Origin: Dendrophyllia cribrosa
Lineage: Eukaryota > Cnidaria > Anthozoa > Scleractinia > Dendrophylliidae
Reading direction: 5' to 3'
NCBI GenBank assembly: GCA_024195265.1
Contig: JAJLRJ010000005.1
Span: 31,333,252 to 31,397,251, forward strand
Length of the DNA: 64,000 bases
A program made the position numbers and the translations under genes. The notes beneath the pieces are model-generated. The model did no database searches. It was not told the origin of the DNA and saw only the letters and a list, made by a program, of their open reading frames with translations. Numbering within the stretch: the first letter of the stretch is position 1; the number at the start of each line of letters is the position of its first letter. This document shows, in pieces, positions 46,311 to 59,096 of this stretch.

Positions 46311-49300
46311 ATGCATATTACATAAAATGTTACCATTCGGAAAAAATGCTCGACTAAGCTTTCTCTGGATAGTCGGGTGGTTGGAGCATCACGCCGGGGA
46401 TCGACCGAGCAAGCGAAAGTAATACGAACTTGTTTTCGTGATTAGCTTGCCAGTCGGGCGGACGTGAGCATCACGCCGGGGATCGACCGAGCGAGCGAAA
46501 GTAATACGAACTTGTTTTCGTGATTAGCTTGCCAGTCGAGCGGACGTGAGCATCACGCCGGGGATCGACCGAGCGAGCGAAAGTAATACGAACTTGTTTT
46601 CGTGATTAGCTCGTCCGCTCGACTGACTGAAAATGGACAGCTGACAGTCTAGCTTCCTTTCTAAGTTAAAGAACGTTGTAGTATAGTGTTATCATCTCCA
46701 GTAGGATTTCTTCACAACTACTACAATTGTTGACATCACTCAGGATCTCTCTCGCCCAAATTTAATGTTTCATCCGCAGTTCACGCATATGATCATTGCA
46801 CATGTTCACTTCACTTATTCTTTTTTTTTTTCATTTCGCCATTTATTCTCCTCCACATTACGCTCGTTTCACATGCGATTTTTCCTCCCCACTCTCCGCG
46901 ATCGTCTGCAAAAATAAGCTATGATGAGTATGCTGTATTTACCTGAGTAAGAAAGAGAGTATCCTTAAATTTCTTCAGAGAAACTGAAGAGCTGGGAAGT
47001 TTAAAGTGCTTTCCGGCTTGGTCCAACATCTCTTGATTACCTGCGTTACAATAGAGGTGATTTTTAATAGCTTAAACCGTAAACTTGAATAAGATAAGAG
47101 ATTAATCCTTTCTCTAACAAGGGCGATCAAAACGAAAACCAACATTTTCAGTTTGTAACTACTAAAAAGCCAACAGCACCATAGGAAAGTATGCATGGCT
47201 GAAGAGCTTTCGTTTAAAAGTCCGAACTTTTTAAATATAATGTAAGTGAAAAGTAATTTACAAGGATCAGGAGAATATACAGAATATGTTATCAGGATAC
47301 ATTCATCAGGTAGCTGACTGACTCATCCTTAAAGCACACTATTTCACATTGAACGTCTCGTGTTAGTGGAGTCAGAATCCAACTCTTTCACGATATGAAA
47401 GGTTGTACGCCAAGGCAGTTGCTTTGATAACGAGGCACAGAGCAACTCGGAAATGGCCTGTAACAGGACTCAGGGGTTTACACTGGAAGTCAAAGAGTAT
47501 CAAGGCGTTGGCTTATGTTTACTTGTGCGCATGGCCATTAAACCATTGAAGATTACCAATCGTGCTGATTGCAAGCTTTCACCGTGCCCAAGATGTCGAC
47601 TTCTATGTCGCAAAATGTAAAGGCCCGAACACACGGTGTAACTTTCCTTGCAACGTTGCACGCAACAGATGCAAAAGTAAAATCAAGTTCTACTTTTGCG
47701 ACGTTGCGCGCAACAAATTGCATCGGTGACACCCCCAAAAACTCTTGTTGCGCGCAACGTTGCAAGAAAAACAAGCTTTTAATGCAATTTGTTTTCGTTT
47801 AATTAATTTTTCATTTTACAAACCGTTCCCGTGATGTTGCCGATGATCCATAAAAGTACTATTATAGGTCCAGTCCCCTGGTACAGACACCGCCGCTAGG
47901 GTTTCAAAAGACGGGTAAGACTGGAAACCATACTCGGATGCAAAGCGAGGCTTGGGGTAACCATTCACATCCCAGCAATCCATTGCATAGTTATAGAAAT
48001 GCACTGCAGATAAACCAGACAGCAAGATTCAAGCGACATGACGTTTTTTTTTATAGGATGCGTCCTTTAAGCAAATCCAGTTTCAGATTTAGTTACAGTT
48101 CATATTATTGTGATTCATTGTGTTCTGCTGACGTAGTCAGCGAACACTAATGTCATCGGGCGAGGTGTTTTTGTCAATGTAAGGAAACATTTCCGGTGTA
48201 ACAATAGAATTGTCAATTGCAACCAATCAACGCGAAGAACTGACGAAATCGGAAGTAGTTCTGATAATTCTCTTACAATTCTTCATATGCTCAAACATTG
48301 AATAATATTCCATCTATTCCCTTTAATTAAAGACTGAATTTCAGCTAAGGAGTAGCCTATTAAGATTTTAGAATTTATCTGCCACTACAAATTATTTCAG
48401 CAGTCTAAAGCGAAGCGAAATCGCACGACAACTCATATCATCAGTTTGTTTACTTGTGACAGAGAGAAACTATAATTCTTCATACTTACCTTTGAGAATT
48501 CAAAACTCGGAAAAATATTCCATCGATTCACTTGAATTAAAGACTGAATTACGGCTAAAGAGAAAGCGATCAAGAGTAAGTGTTCAGAATTTATCTGCAA
48601 CCAAAATTTAATTTTAGCCTGTCGAGCCTATCAAGAAAGCGTTGAAGCTCGCCGAGACTTCAGCTGATAAGCACAGCGTTCCTGCCAGTACAGAACATCT
48701 GCTCACCAGAAAATGCACTCAAATCGTTTGTCAAATGACATTTGCTCGTATGTTGCACAATTCACGCTATATCAGCAGAACACAGGGCCCCAGTGGGGCC
48801 CTATTTTTATGTTAGCTGGTAATATCGATCCATGCCGCCAAGTTTTTTTAGGCTTGCTAGATCTCACTGACCACTTGCTAATAGTGATCAACATTAAATG
48901 TCTCCTTGTAATATCAATGCTAAATCAATCAGAGGTCACGAGAATTGAGGACATGATCACCCAAGATGAATTCTCTTGATAATATAAAAAAGTCTTCCCA
49001 CTACTAAGAGAGGAGAATTTATATTTTGATCTCGGGAATCAAAGGGTTAAACTGCATGCCGTCCGTATGAATTCAGCTCCTGGAAGTCACATTAGACAAA
49101 TTAACAAATTGGAACAATTGAAAACTAGTTTTAAATAGCGTTGCCGTTTTACCGTCGTCGTTTCTCAAGCTCCCTAACAAAAAGGATATTGACAACAGCT
49201 CAACAAATAAATGTTGTCTACTTGATGCAGGCCAGACAAACGTCAAATTTCCTTCAAAATCTATTTACAGCTGTTTTATGCCGTGTTCACACTAGGGCGA

Positions 49301-52300
49301 AACATGTTAAGGCCGTGTTCTATTGGGGACAACCGTTTTTGGTTGGTTGGGTTGGTTGGATTTTTTCGTGTTCTATTGGGAAAAAACCGTTTTCGGTTGG
49401 TTTGGTTGATCAACCTTCCTGCTTTTCGTATGTAAATCGTGCTGAACAGAATGTAGTTGGCACAAGAACAACATGTTTTATATATGTAAAGCAGAAAGGT
49501 TTGTATCGAAGCATGGTCAACTTCAGCATTACTCTCACACAAAGGCCAGGTCACTAAGTAGACAACCGTACATTGGGCTATTGTAAACATGTTTACGGGA
49601 AAGGTGTTTCGTTGAAACATGTTTATTCTGAACATGTTTCAGTGCTGATGTAAACACAACATTAGTCGCCCACTCCTGTTCATCGATTCTATCACTTACC
49701 GTCTCCCCAGTAGGGGCTACCTGGTTGTTTTGCCACCCACCCCTCCTTCTCTGTGTCTACTCCGTTGGAAGGAGATGAAGAAAGAAAAGGCCGACTCGTA
49801 TCTTCGTCTTCCAGTGTTTCTCGAATGGTGTCTATATAGAGCTAGAAATAAAAAGGGGAACAAATGTAACTGCAAAGTTCCTTTGAAAGAAATTCAAGCA
49901 TGAGTGTTTTGAGAATCAAGGATGCAGCCTTGACTCGGAGTCTCAATGAATAAAGTTGTTGGTTTCTAAAGAAACTGTGATGCGGCGTGGATGGGAGAGT
50001 GAAACATGAAAATTTGGTTTTATCGACTGAGTTGATAAGGTAACTTGGCCACTATAATTAAAATATTAAAAAAGTTGAAGTTCCGAGCGCTAGCCCGTCG
50101 TCTCGTATGCAAAAAGATATACATTGGCGAAACACCGAGAAGACTAAGGGACCGTTTCCGTGAAAATCTACAAGACGTTGAAATAAATGACAAAGACGCA
50201 TCTAAGCCAGTCGCTCGACACTTTAATCTCCCCAATCGTTAAAAACAACACATGGCGATCTGCGGCTTTTCCCTACACCAGGGCAACACGGAAAGCCGCA
50301 AAAATCTAGAGCAAAAATTCCAACTCGGCACTCTTATATTAAACCCAACGGAATCAACGAACGTCTTTCACTGATTCAACAAATGTATTCTTGTTTTTCA
50401 CGTTACCATGTTTCCACCAATAGAGCGTTTTCACTTGACGTCATAGCCGCCATATTGGTGTTCCCGTACAAAAGAATTTTAATTAACTTCTTTTGTTAGG
50501 AACACCAACATGGCTGCCATGGCCTTTGTCATTTGAGTCCCACGGGACTGAAGGTCACGTGAGTGAAAACGCTCTATAGCGTAGCTCCACCGTTTGATAA
50601 ATAAACCACACACAACAAACACTTCTTTGATTCGCTCTGACGAATGGCTGGCGCTTGCTTCTGTGGATAGTGCGGAGTTTCTAAAATCATGCCAGCCATT
50701 ACGTTATCCCTCCTCTTTCCTCCGCAGAGGCTCCTATCAGAGAAAAGTAAAAGAGAAAATGGGAGCGCAATGAACGGGAGCGCGGGGAACGATGGGAAGA
50801 GCGAAAGAGTGGGAGCCTCGAGGTCTCCCTTCCCTCTTTTACCTTCCCAGAGGTCCCCGCGCGCTTTACTTTTTACCTCTACCCAGCCTCCGCGCGATTT
50901 TTGCCAAGCGTGGAGTGTGACCAGAAGGCCTCTGAGGAGGAGAGAGTTATCCCACAGTTGCCGGAATTGATTATTAAGAAAATAACTTACTTTGACGTAA
51001 TCGTTGACATATCTAGAATATTCGCCACTCGTGTTGTACCTGTGAAAATTAAAATAGCAAGATAAATAGTTAATTTATAACAGCAAAATTAACCAATGAA
51101 TTATAAGCCACGCTATTGGGATAAAAGCTAATTGTGATGGATAGACTATGTCAGGCAATATTACTGGGTGAAATTTTCTCATTCAAACTGGTCTAAAGGC
51201 TTTTTACACATGCGATTTGTGATACGAATTTTGTCGCGCTCTTCAATGCAACTTTAATCTTAAGTGTAAACTAACGGCGATTTCTGTGCGATATGGGTGT
51301 GATATTTGCTGCGATTTCCCAAAACTCGCCGCCAAGTCATCAGGTATCGAACATGTTCACCGACATCGCGCGACGAATCGCGCCCAAACCCCTGCTAGTT
51401 TACACAAGCGATTTAAAAATGCAACTTGCGTACGACAAAAATTGCACAAAAATTCGCCTGTGTAAACGGGCCTTAAGTTAAGTATTATTCTTCCAAGGTG
51501 AGGCAACGCAACTGGAAGCCCATACACAGATCTTCAGCACTTGTTTCACCAAATCGACAGGTCAGCATAATAGACGAAGAGAACCCATGACTCGGCCAAG
51601 AGATAACTGACATAGAAGGATGACACAATGGTCAGACCAGCCCCTTTATTTGCGGTTCGATGGATCTATGAGTACAATAGTTTTGACTGCCCCCAATCAA
51701 GGAAAGGGACAGTAAAGACCCGTTTACATATGAGATTTTTTATGCGATTTTTGTCGCGCTCTCCAATGCAACTTTTGTTACAAGTGTCAACTAGCGGCTA
51801 TTTCTGTGTGATTCGGGTACGATATTTGCTGCGATTTGCTGTGATTTCCCGAAAATCGCCGCCAAGTGGCATCGGGTTTCGAACATGTTTGAAACCTCTT
51901 CGACTTCGCGCGACAAATCACGCCCAAATCGCACCGAAATCGCCGCTAGTTCACACACGCGATTTGAAGATGCAACATGCGCGCGACAAAAATTGCACCG
52001 AAACGTGCGACAAAAATTGCACAAAAAAATCGCCGGTGCAAACGGGCCTTAAAAAAGTGAAGGGAAAAATGTAAACACACACTTTCACGCCGCATTTTTT
52101 GACCATTATAGATTTCTTTCTTCACTAATATACCCCTAAGAGAAGGTGGACCAGGCTTAAGTGAACCTCACCAGTCATCTGCCAGCGCTGCTTCGTTTTC
52201 ATTGTTGCCGCTCCACACCATGACTGACGGGTGATGATACAAGCGCCGAACCTGCAAACATTTAATGCATACTCTTTAGTTTATATTGATTCGTTTCATT

Positions 52301-55300
52301 TCACTTTTCGTTTCAGCTTCTTGTCGTTAGAAGCTCAGACACATTAGTGAACGACTCAAAGGGTCGACTATTGCAGAGTATTGCAAAGTGCTTCTTATAA
52401 CCGATCGTTTGCAGCCCATTCCATATAAAGGAAATTTAAAAAGTACACGTTTAATATGGGTTTAACGCCGGTAATATCGCGTTGAAATCAGCCCGTGGTT
52501 GCCACAAAGATCGCTTTTCAAAAATCCCTGACTTTTTCCTGACAAAAGGTATATTTCCCTGACTAAATAAATGTACAAGTCTGGATCATGGCTCGTGTAC
52601 GACGACTGTATTGTGATGTATTGTGTTAGGAAGTGTTAGGTTGTATTGTATTAGGTTTTATGACGTCAGTCAGGTCGTCGTACATGAGCCATGACCCAAA
52701 AGTCTGCTGATAAAGTCGCGGGCTCCAACCATCCCTTATGGCGGAATCTTGTTTATTACAGAAGCTTATCATGTTATGAGCTTCTGTTTATTAACAATAA
52801 ATTTTCAACAAATCACATTTCATGTGCATTAACATGCTGACCATGTGGTCATGTGGTTGGAGGAAGCTTGTAGTCGCCTGCTCTGCAGCCGACAGATGAT
52901 GATGATGAACTTGCTGACCATGCATAATTGCTTAGAGGCACAATCACCCATATTTGATCCGTTGATACTTCACCGTTAGATTTCGGTCGGGCTATTAAAC
53001 TACTTCACCCACTACCACGTGCACATGATCAAAGTTTCCAAAGAAGTAGATTTTTTCTTAGTACAATGACAATTGACAAAAAGCTTTATAAACATACAGC
53101 GGTAGTGGAATCGCCATTGTACTAAGAATTGTTTTTTTTTACGGGCGTTTTGGCAGCAGCGACGCGCAGCAAGCGGGCCAGGTAAGATTGTTGAGTAATA
53201 AGTACAGAGATGTGTAGAATACAATCAAAAGAAAAACAAAAGACCAAAGACCAGACAAGACCAGCGATGTAGCTGGAGGATGAATGTAAAAGTTTTCCCT
53301 ATATTATTTATTTTATTACATCCATTTTGAAATCACTGGTGATCCTTGCAATCTGATTGGCTCTCAGCAGTGCGATTTATTCCCGAATCGCACTATTTTT
53401 TGCTCTAAATCGCATCTTTCTTTAAATTGCATCTTTCTTTTAATAAATCGCATCTTCTAAATCGCATCTCATATAAAATGAGATGTAAAAGCGTTTCTGG
53501 TTCCTCTTTTTAACAAACCGGCTACTGGATCAATAAAATATTGGTACTGACTAAAATCCTGTATTTGGGCGATTAAAATTGTGCGATTTCAAAATGGATG
53601 TAATTAGGTGGCAATTGAACTTTGTGTCGTGCAATTTTGGTCCGAAATCATACTTGTTATTTTTAAATCGAACTCGCGCGATTTTGAAATCACGCGTATG
53701 ATTTCAGACCAAATTGCACTCCACTCAGTTCAATTACCATTATTAATTCCACGCCCTTCAAATAATTCAATGAGTTTGGCGAAATTTACAGAGATAGCTA
53801 CAGTGGTAATTTTGAGCTACAGATCAAACGTTTTTTAATAATAGCTTCCACACGAAGACGTCACTACTTTGAGTAAAATGGGGATACGTTCGACTGAAAT
53901 GTAATGAAGCAAATTGGATGAAGATATCATGGGTAGTAGTCCTATACCACGGGTACACTATATGGTAAAAATGTCGTTTCAAATGTCAATGTGCCCTCCG
54001 GAGTTTTCCTTTCTAGATGTTCAATATACAAGTCTTTCGCACGCACCAGTTACTCATGGTGTTAAGCCCTGGCCAAACGATAAACGCGAGCCAACGCAAG
54101 TTGGAAAATAGCAACTTGCATTGCCTTGCACTGGATGGGCAAAATGGCGAAGTCGCAAGTTGACTGTTGCCTAGCAAGTCAACGCAACTTTGGTCGGCCT
54201 TTTCCCGCACGGTCATGCTAGTAATTGGCCACTTGACTTGTATTTTTGTACCGACTTGCGACTACTTGCGTTTGGTGGCCAAACAGTGAAAAAGTCTTGC
54301 GAACAGATTTGAGCTCGATCAAAGTGATCGCAAGTCAACGCAAGCCATCGCAAGTACACGCAAGTCCTGGTCAAACGGAGTCGCAACTTATCGCAAGTTT
54401 TTTTCCGTTTGCACAGGGCTTTAGAGTCTGTACTCTGACTTTTGAATGATATTGCATGGGCCTTTACCTGATATCGCACTTCTTCTTTCACCGAGTTCAA
54501 AAATTCCTCGTCTGTTGGATACAGGGCACAAGCAAACATAAATTCTTCCCACACAAGTAACCTAGAAAGCAATCAGCGAAAGAATTTATCAGTTCGCTTT
54601 ATAGAAACCTGGCTGTAAACAAAAACCTGAATATCCTGAATAACGGAGATTTTTATTGCGCCTTCCGTGGAGTAGTCAGCTAAAGGACATTAAGCGAGCG
54701 GCATCTCACGGCGCAAATATAAAACATAATAACAAAGGGCCGTTATTGTAGCTACAGCAGAAACATTCAGAGTGTTTCAACTTAATAATTACTTAATTAT
54801 CTTTTGTTTATTTTGCGTTTTATTTATCAAAAGAAACGTAACCCTTTCCAGTTATGATTTTTTATTTAAGAGAAAGTTCTATATTACGTTTCTAGATCTT
54901 TCTAGATCTTTCCATTTTCGCAAATTTATCGCGCGTACATTTTAAGCGCACGATAGTGTACACGACAGTACTTAAATTTTGCGTTGTCGCAAGCAAATCG
55001 CAAGCAGAGTTACCAGAAAAAAGTTACAAGAAAAAGGTTTCAAGCAAAAAAGTTACAAGCAATGTTTACAAGTTTCAGTTGCTAAAACAACAAGCCGCAT
55101 GTTTCAAGTTACTAGTTTCAGTGATTACTCGGGGCAGCACCAAGGTATTTATTTATTTAACTACGATTTAATAGTTAAGCGCTTTTATTCGTATTATTGT
55201 AACAGTTGCAACATTCTCGTTTTTTACATGATTGCTTTGTTTATTGTAATTTTCGTTCAAATAACTCACAGGTCAATGTTATTGTACATGTTTTGTTTTC

Positions 55301-58300
55301 AAACAAGTTGTAAAGCTCTTTGATTTTTAGCGGAGCCCGCGGGCCGAAGGCCCGGCGGAGCCCCATACTCATAGAACCTATGCCCTCATTTTTCATGGTC
55401 ATGGCTAGCGGAATGTTTCGCGGGCGCTGTCTGCAACAAAAACATGTGTGTCGGAGATGTGTGTCGCGCAAGGCTAGCGCGCATGCGCGTATGACGCCAC
55501 ACAACATCCGGGATCTTAGCGGAGGACTAGCTCGCGGGCGCGTATGACGTCACAAAATATGCGCGTACGACGTCATGTTGAAACCAAAGCGAGGCTTTTT
55601 TTTCGCGCGGTTACACGGCCGAATGTCACGTCAGCTGGGAAAACACTTTGATGTTTTGCTGTGTTTACTGAGCGGAGAAAACGGTTTAATTTTCCTGCAT
55701 TTTTTCGTGGTTTGCTACTCAAGACTGGGATGCTAATTAAGGGATACTCAGGAGCCGCTTTAGTGGAAAAAGAAGAGCTTTCAGGGATAAAATCTTGCTT
55801 CGAGGAACTATATACGTTTTCAGCAATGCGAGAGATGGGTTCGTTTTACGGATTTCAGCACCAAAGCGGAGATTTAAAGAATTTCCAGCACAGTAGTCGC
55901 CGGAGGGACTTAAAGGTAAAACAAATTACATTTTTCGATGGAAATTTATCTAGATATCAATCTGTGATTGACTTTTTGTTAATGTGTTCTCGTTAGTTTT
56001 GGAGAATTGTTTTTAAACGTGTAGCTTAAATTCAGTTGTATTAATTTCTTGAATTTCATCGAAGACACGGCTCGGCCTCGATGCGCGTTTTCCGTTTTGC
56101 TTTTCAACATAAACTAATGGAGATTTGAATAAAATTTATCGAAAAAAGATTGTGTTGTCCATTTTTATGTGTTTGTTCATTCATTACATAGGTTGAAAAG
56201 CGATTTTATGTAAACAAAACAAGACTTGAATTTTATTATAGTTCTAACTTCACTCGCGTGGCCGTATGCAAATATGTTTGTATTTTTGGCAATTTTGATT
56301 TCCAAATCAGTTTCTCAGGCATTTTTTGACAAGCTACAACTGTATTTTTTAACAGTAGTCGTAATAGTTATTCTAGACGGAGAAAAAGTTGTTTTTGTGA
56401 ACTTTTGTACGGTCTAAATGTACTGTGCAGACGGTCGGGTAATACTGTTTTTCAGAATTGCTAAAATTGAAAAATAGCCCGGTCGTCAATATTAATCTTA
56501 ATTCTTGTGCTTCCGACCTTTCACCTATTAGTTAAGTTTCATCTTAGTTAAGCTTGTTCAGAGGGTCTTCAGAGGGCGCCGCTGTTAGGCTAAGCCTAAC
56601 TATATATATTAGCGGAGCACTAGCCGGGCCAAAGGCCCGGCTGCGGAGCCCCATACTCATAGAACCTATGCCCTCATTTTTCATGGTCATGGCTAGCGGA
56701 ATGTTTCGCGGGCGCTGTCTGCAACAAAAACATGTGTGTCGCGCAAGGCTAGCGCGCAAGGCTAGCGCGCATGCGCGTATGACGCCACACAACATCCGGG
56801 ATCTTAGCGGAGGACTAGCTCGCGGGCGCGTATGACGTCGCAAAACATGCGCTTACGACGTCATGTTGAAACCAAAGCGAGGCCTTTTTTTCGCGCGGTT
56901 ACACGGCCGAATGTCACGTCAGCTGGGAAAACACTTTGATGTTTTGCTGTGTTTACTGAGCGGAGCTAGAAAACGGTTTAAATTAAAGTCGTTATTTTCC
57001 TGCATTTTTTCGTGGTTTGCTACTCAAGACAGGGATGCTAATTAAGGGATACTCAGAAGCCGCTTTAGTGGAAAAAAAAGAGCTTTCAGGGATAAAATCT
57101 TGCTTCGAGGAACTATATACGTTTTTAGCAATGCGAGAGATGGGTTCGTTTTACGGATTTCAGTACCAAAGCGGAGATTTAAAGAATTTCCAAGCACAGT
57201 AGTCGCCGGAGGGACTTAAAGGTAAAACAAATTACATTTTTCGATGGGAATTTATCTTGATATCAATCTGTGATTGACTTTTTGTTAATGTGTTCTCGTT
57301 AGTTTTGGAGAATTGTTTTTAAACGTGTAGCTTAAATTCAGTTGTATTAATTTCTTGAATTTCATCGAAGACACGGCTCGGCCTCGATGCGCGTTTTGCG
57401 TTTTGCTTTTCAACATAAACTAATGGAGATTTGAATAAAATTTTTCGAAAGAAGATTGTGTTGTCCATTTTTATGTGTTTGTTTATTCATTACATAGGTT
57501 GAAAAGCGATTTTATGTAAACAAAACAAGACTTGAATTTTATTATAGTTCTAACTTCACTCGCGTGGCCGTCTGCAAATATGTTTGTGTATTTTTGGCAA
57601 TTTTGATTTCCAAATCAGTTTCTCAGGCATTTTTTGACAAGCTACAACTGTATTTTTTAACAGTAGTCGTAAGAGTTATTCTAGACGGAGAAAAAGTTGT
57701 TTTTGTGAACTTTTGTACGGTCTAAATGAACTGTGCAGACGGTCGGGTAATACTGTTTTTGAGAATTGCTAAAATTTAATCAAAGGGCTCTTCAAGCCAT
57801 CTCGTTAATGCGTTAGAAGGTGAGGTTAATAAAAAATAGGCAGTCTATGACTGCATGTAGCTTACTGCGCCTGTTATTACTTAGATTATCGTAGGTTTCC
57901 CCCCCCCCCCCCCCCTTGCCCCCTGGATTTCCAAGCCGAGAGACCCCCCTCTCCTGCCCGGATTTGCAATAAAGTTTTGGAAGCCCTAAATTTACAGGTA
58001 ATGAGAAAAAATATATATGTAATCGCATTCAGAAGATTTTGTTTTTATAATTTTCAAAACCGTGGTGACGAGTGCTATAAATTGGTGAAACATTTTAAAA
58101 ATAAATATTGCGTGACGCATCATGAATCCCCCCCCCCCCCACCCCCGTGATTTCAAGACTAAATCGAAGTGAAATTTTTCTAGTTCCTAATAACCGCTTT
58201 GATTTTGCCATGTATTAGTTTTTCCTGGCTTCATAGTTTATTCAATGTGTTGTCGCAAATACACAATATTTCCTTGAATGAAAATGTCTTTCCCTTGAAT

Positions 58301-59060
58301 AAAGGAGTTAAACGCTTATCAGAATTCAGTGATTTTCTGCTTCCGGAAGGCTTAGCGATTTGTTTATCGTAATTGCAGCGCTAGCGTCTGCGAATTATAT
58401 TATAAACATCACAAAATAATATTTAAATTCAGCAACCTACTTTATTATATCTAGTGTTTTCTAAAATTTTCGACTTTTCATGTGCATATAGAATGCAATT
58501 CTTATCCAATTTAGTTTAGTCTCAAGAGGAAAACGCGTCAAATTACTGTCGGCCACGCAAATTTGTTCAGCATCTGGCGAATTTCTCGCTCGACCGATTG
58601 TGGTCAAGTTTTCTAAATATTTGTCAAAAGCTACTAATAAGACAAAGAAACAGTCTATGAACTGTTTCTTACAAAGTAAATGGACATTAAAAAATGTGAC
58701 TTTCTTTACCGTAGTTTTCCAGGAATGCTTGAAAATTCTTAGTAAAGTCTGCCGCTTCGAGTATAAATTCTGAAAGAAGACATGTCCTCACTTGTGACAA
58801 ATTTCATCACTTTCAGCTCTCAAACCACCACTACAAAGGCAAAAAATCTTCTAAAGGACTTTTTCTTTCCATTTCAAAGTCTTAAAAGGCGTGCTTTCAT
58901 TCCGGTTATGCAAAATGAACGTTTGTTAGAAATCTGATAGTCTTCTGAGGGAACATTCGATTCGGGCCATTCGAAGCTATCCTCGACAAACGTTGAACAA
59001 CCGACGAGGTTCCAAAACAAAAAAGGAGTTAAGATCGGGGAATATCGGGTCAAAATCGGC

Positions 59061-59096
<36 letters not shown>

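Noticed and set aside
46375..46615. CRISPR-like regularly spaced repeat
   Set aside because: Whole units are repeated, with no unique spacers; host is eukaryotic.
55329..57776. Pair of LTRs of a retrotransposon
   Set aside because: The two direct repeats abut with no internal region, do not show TG...CA ends, and copy A stands alone inside a hAT.
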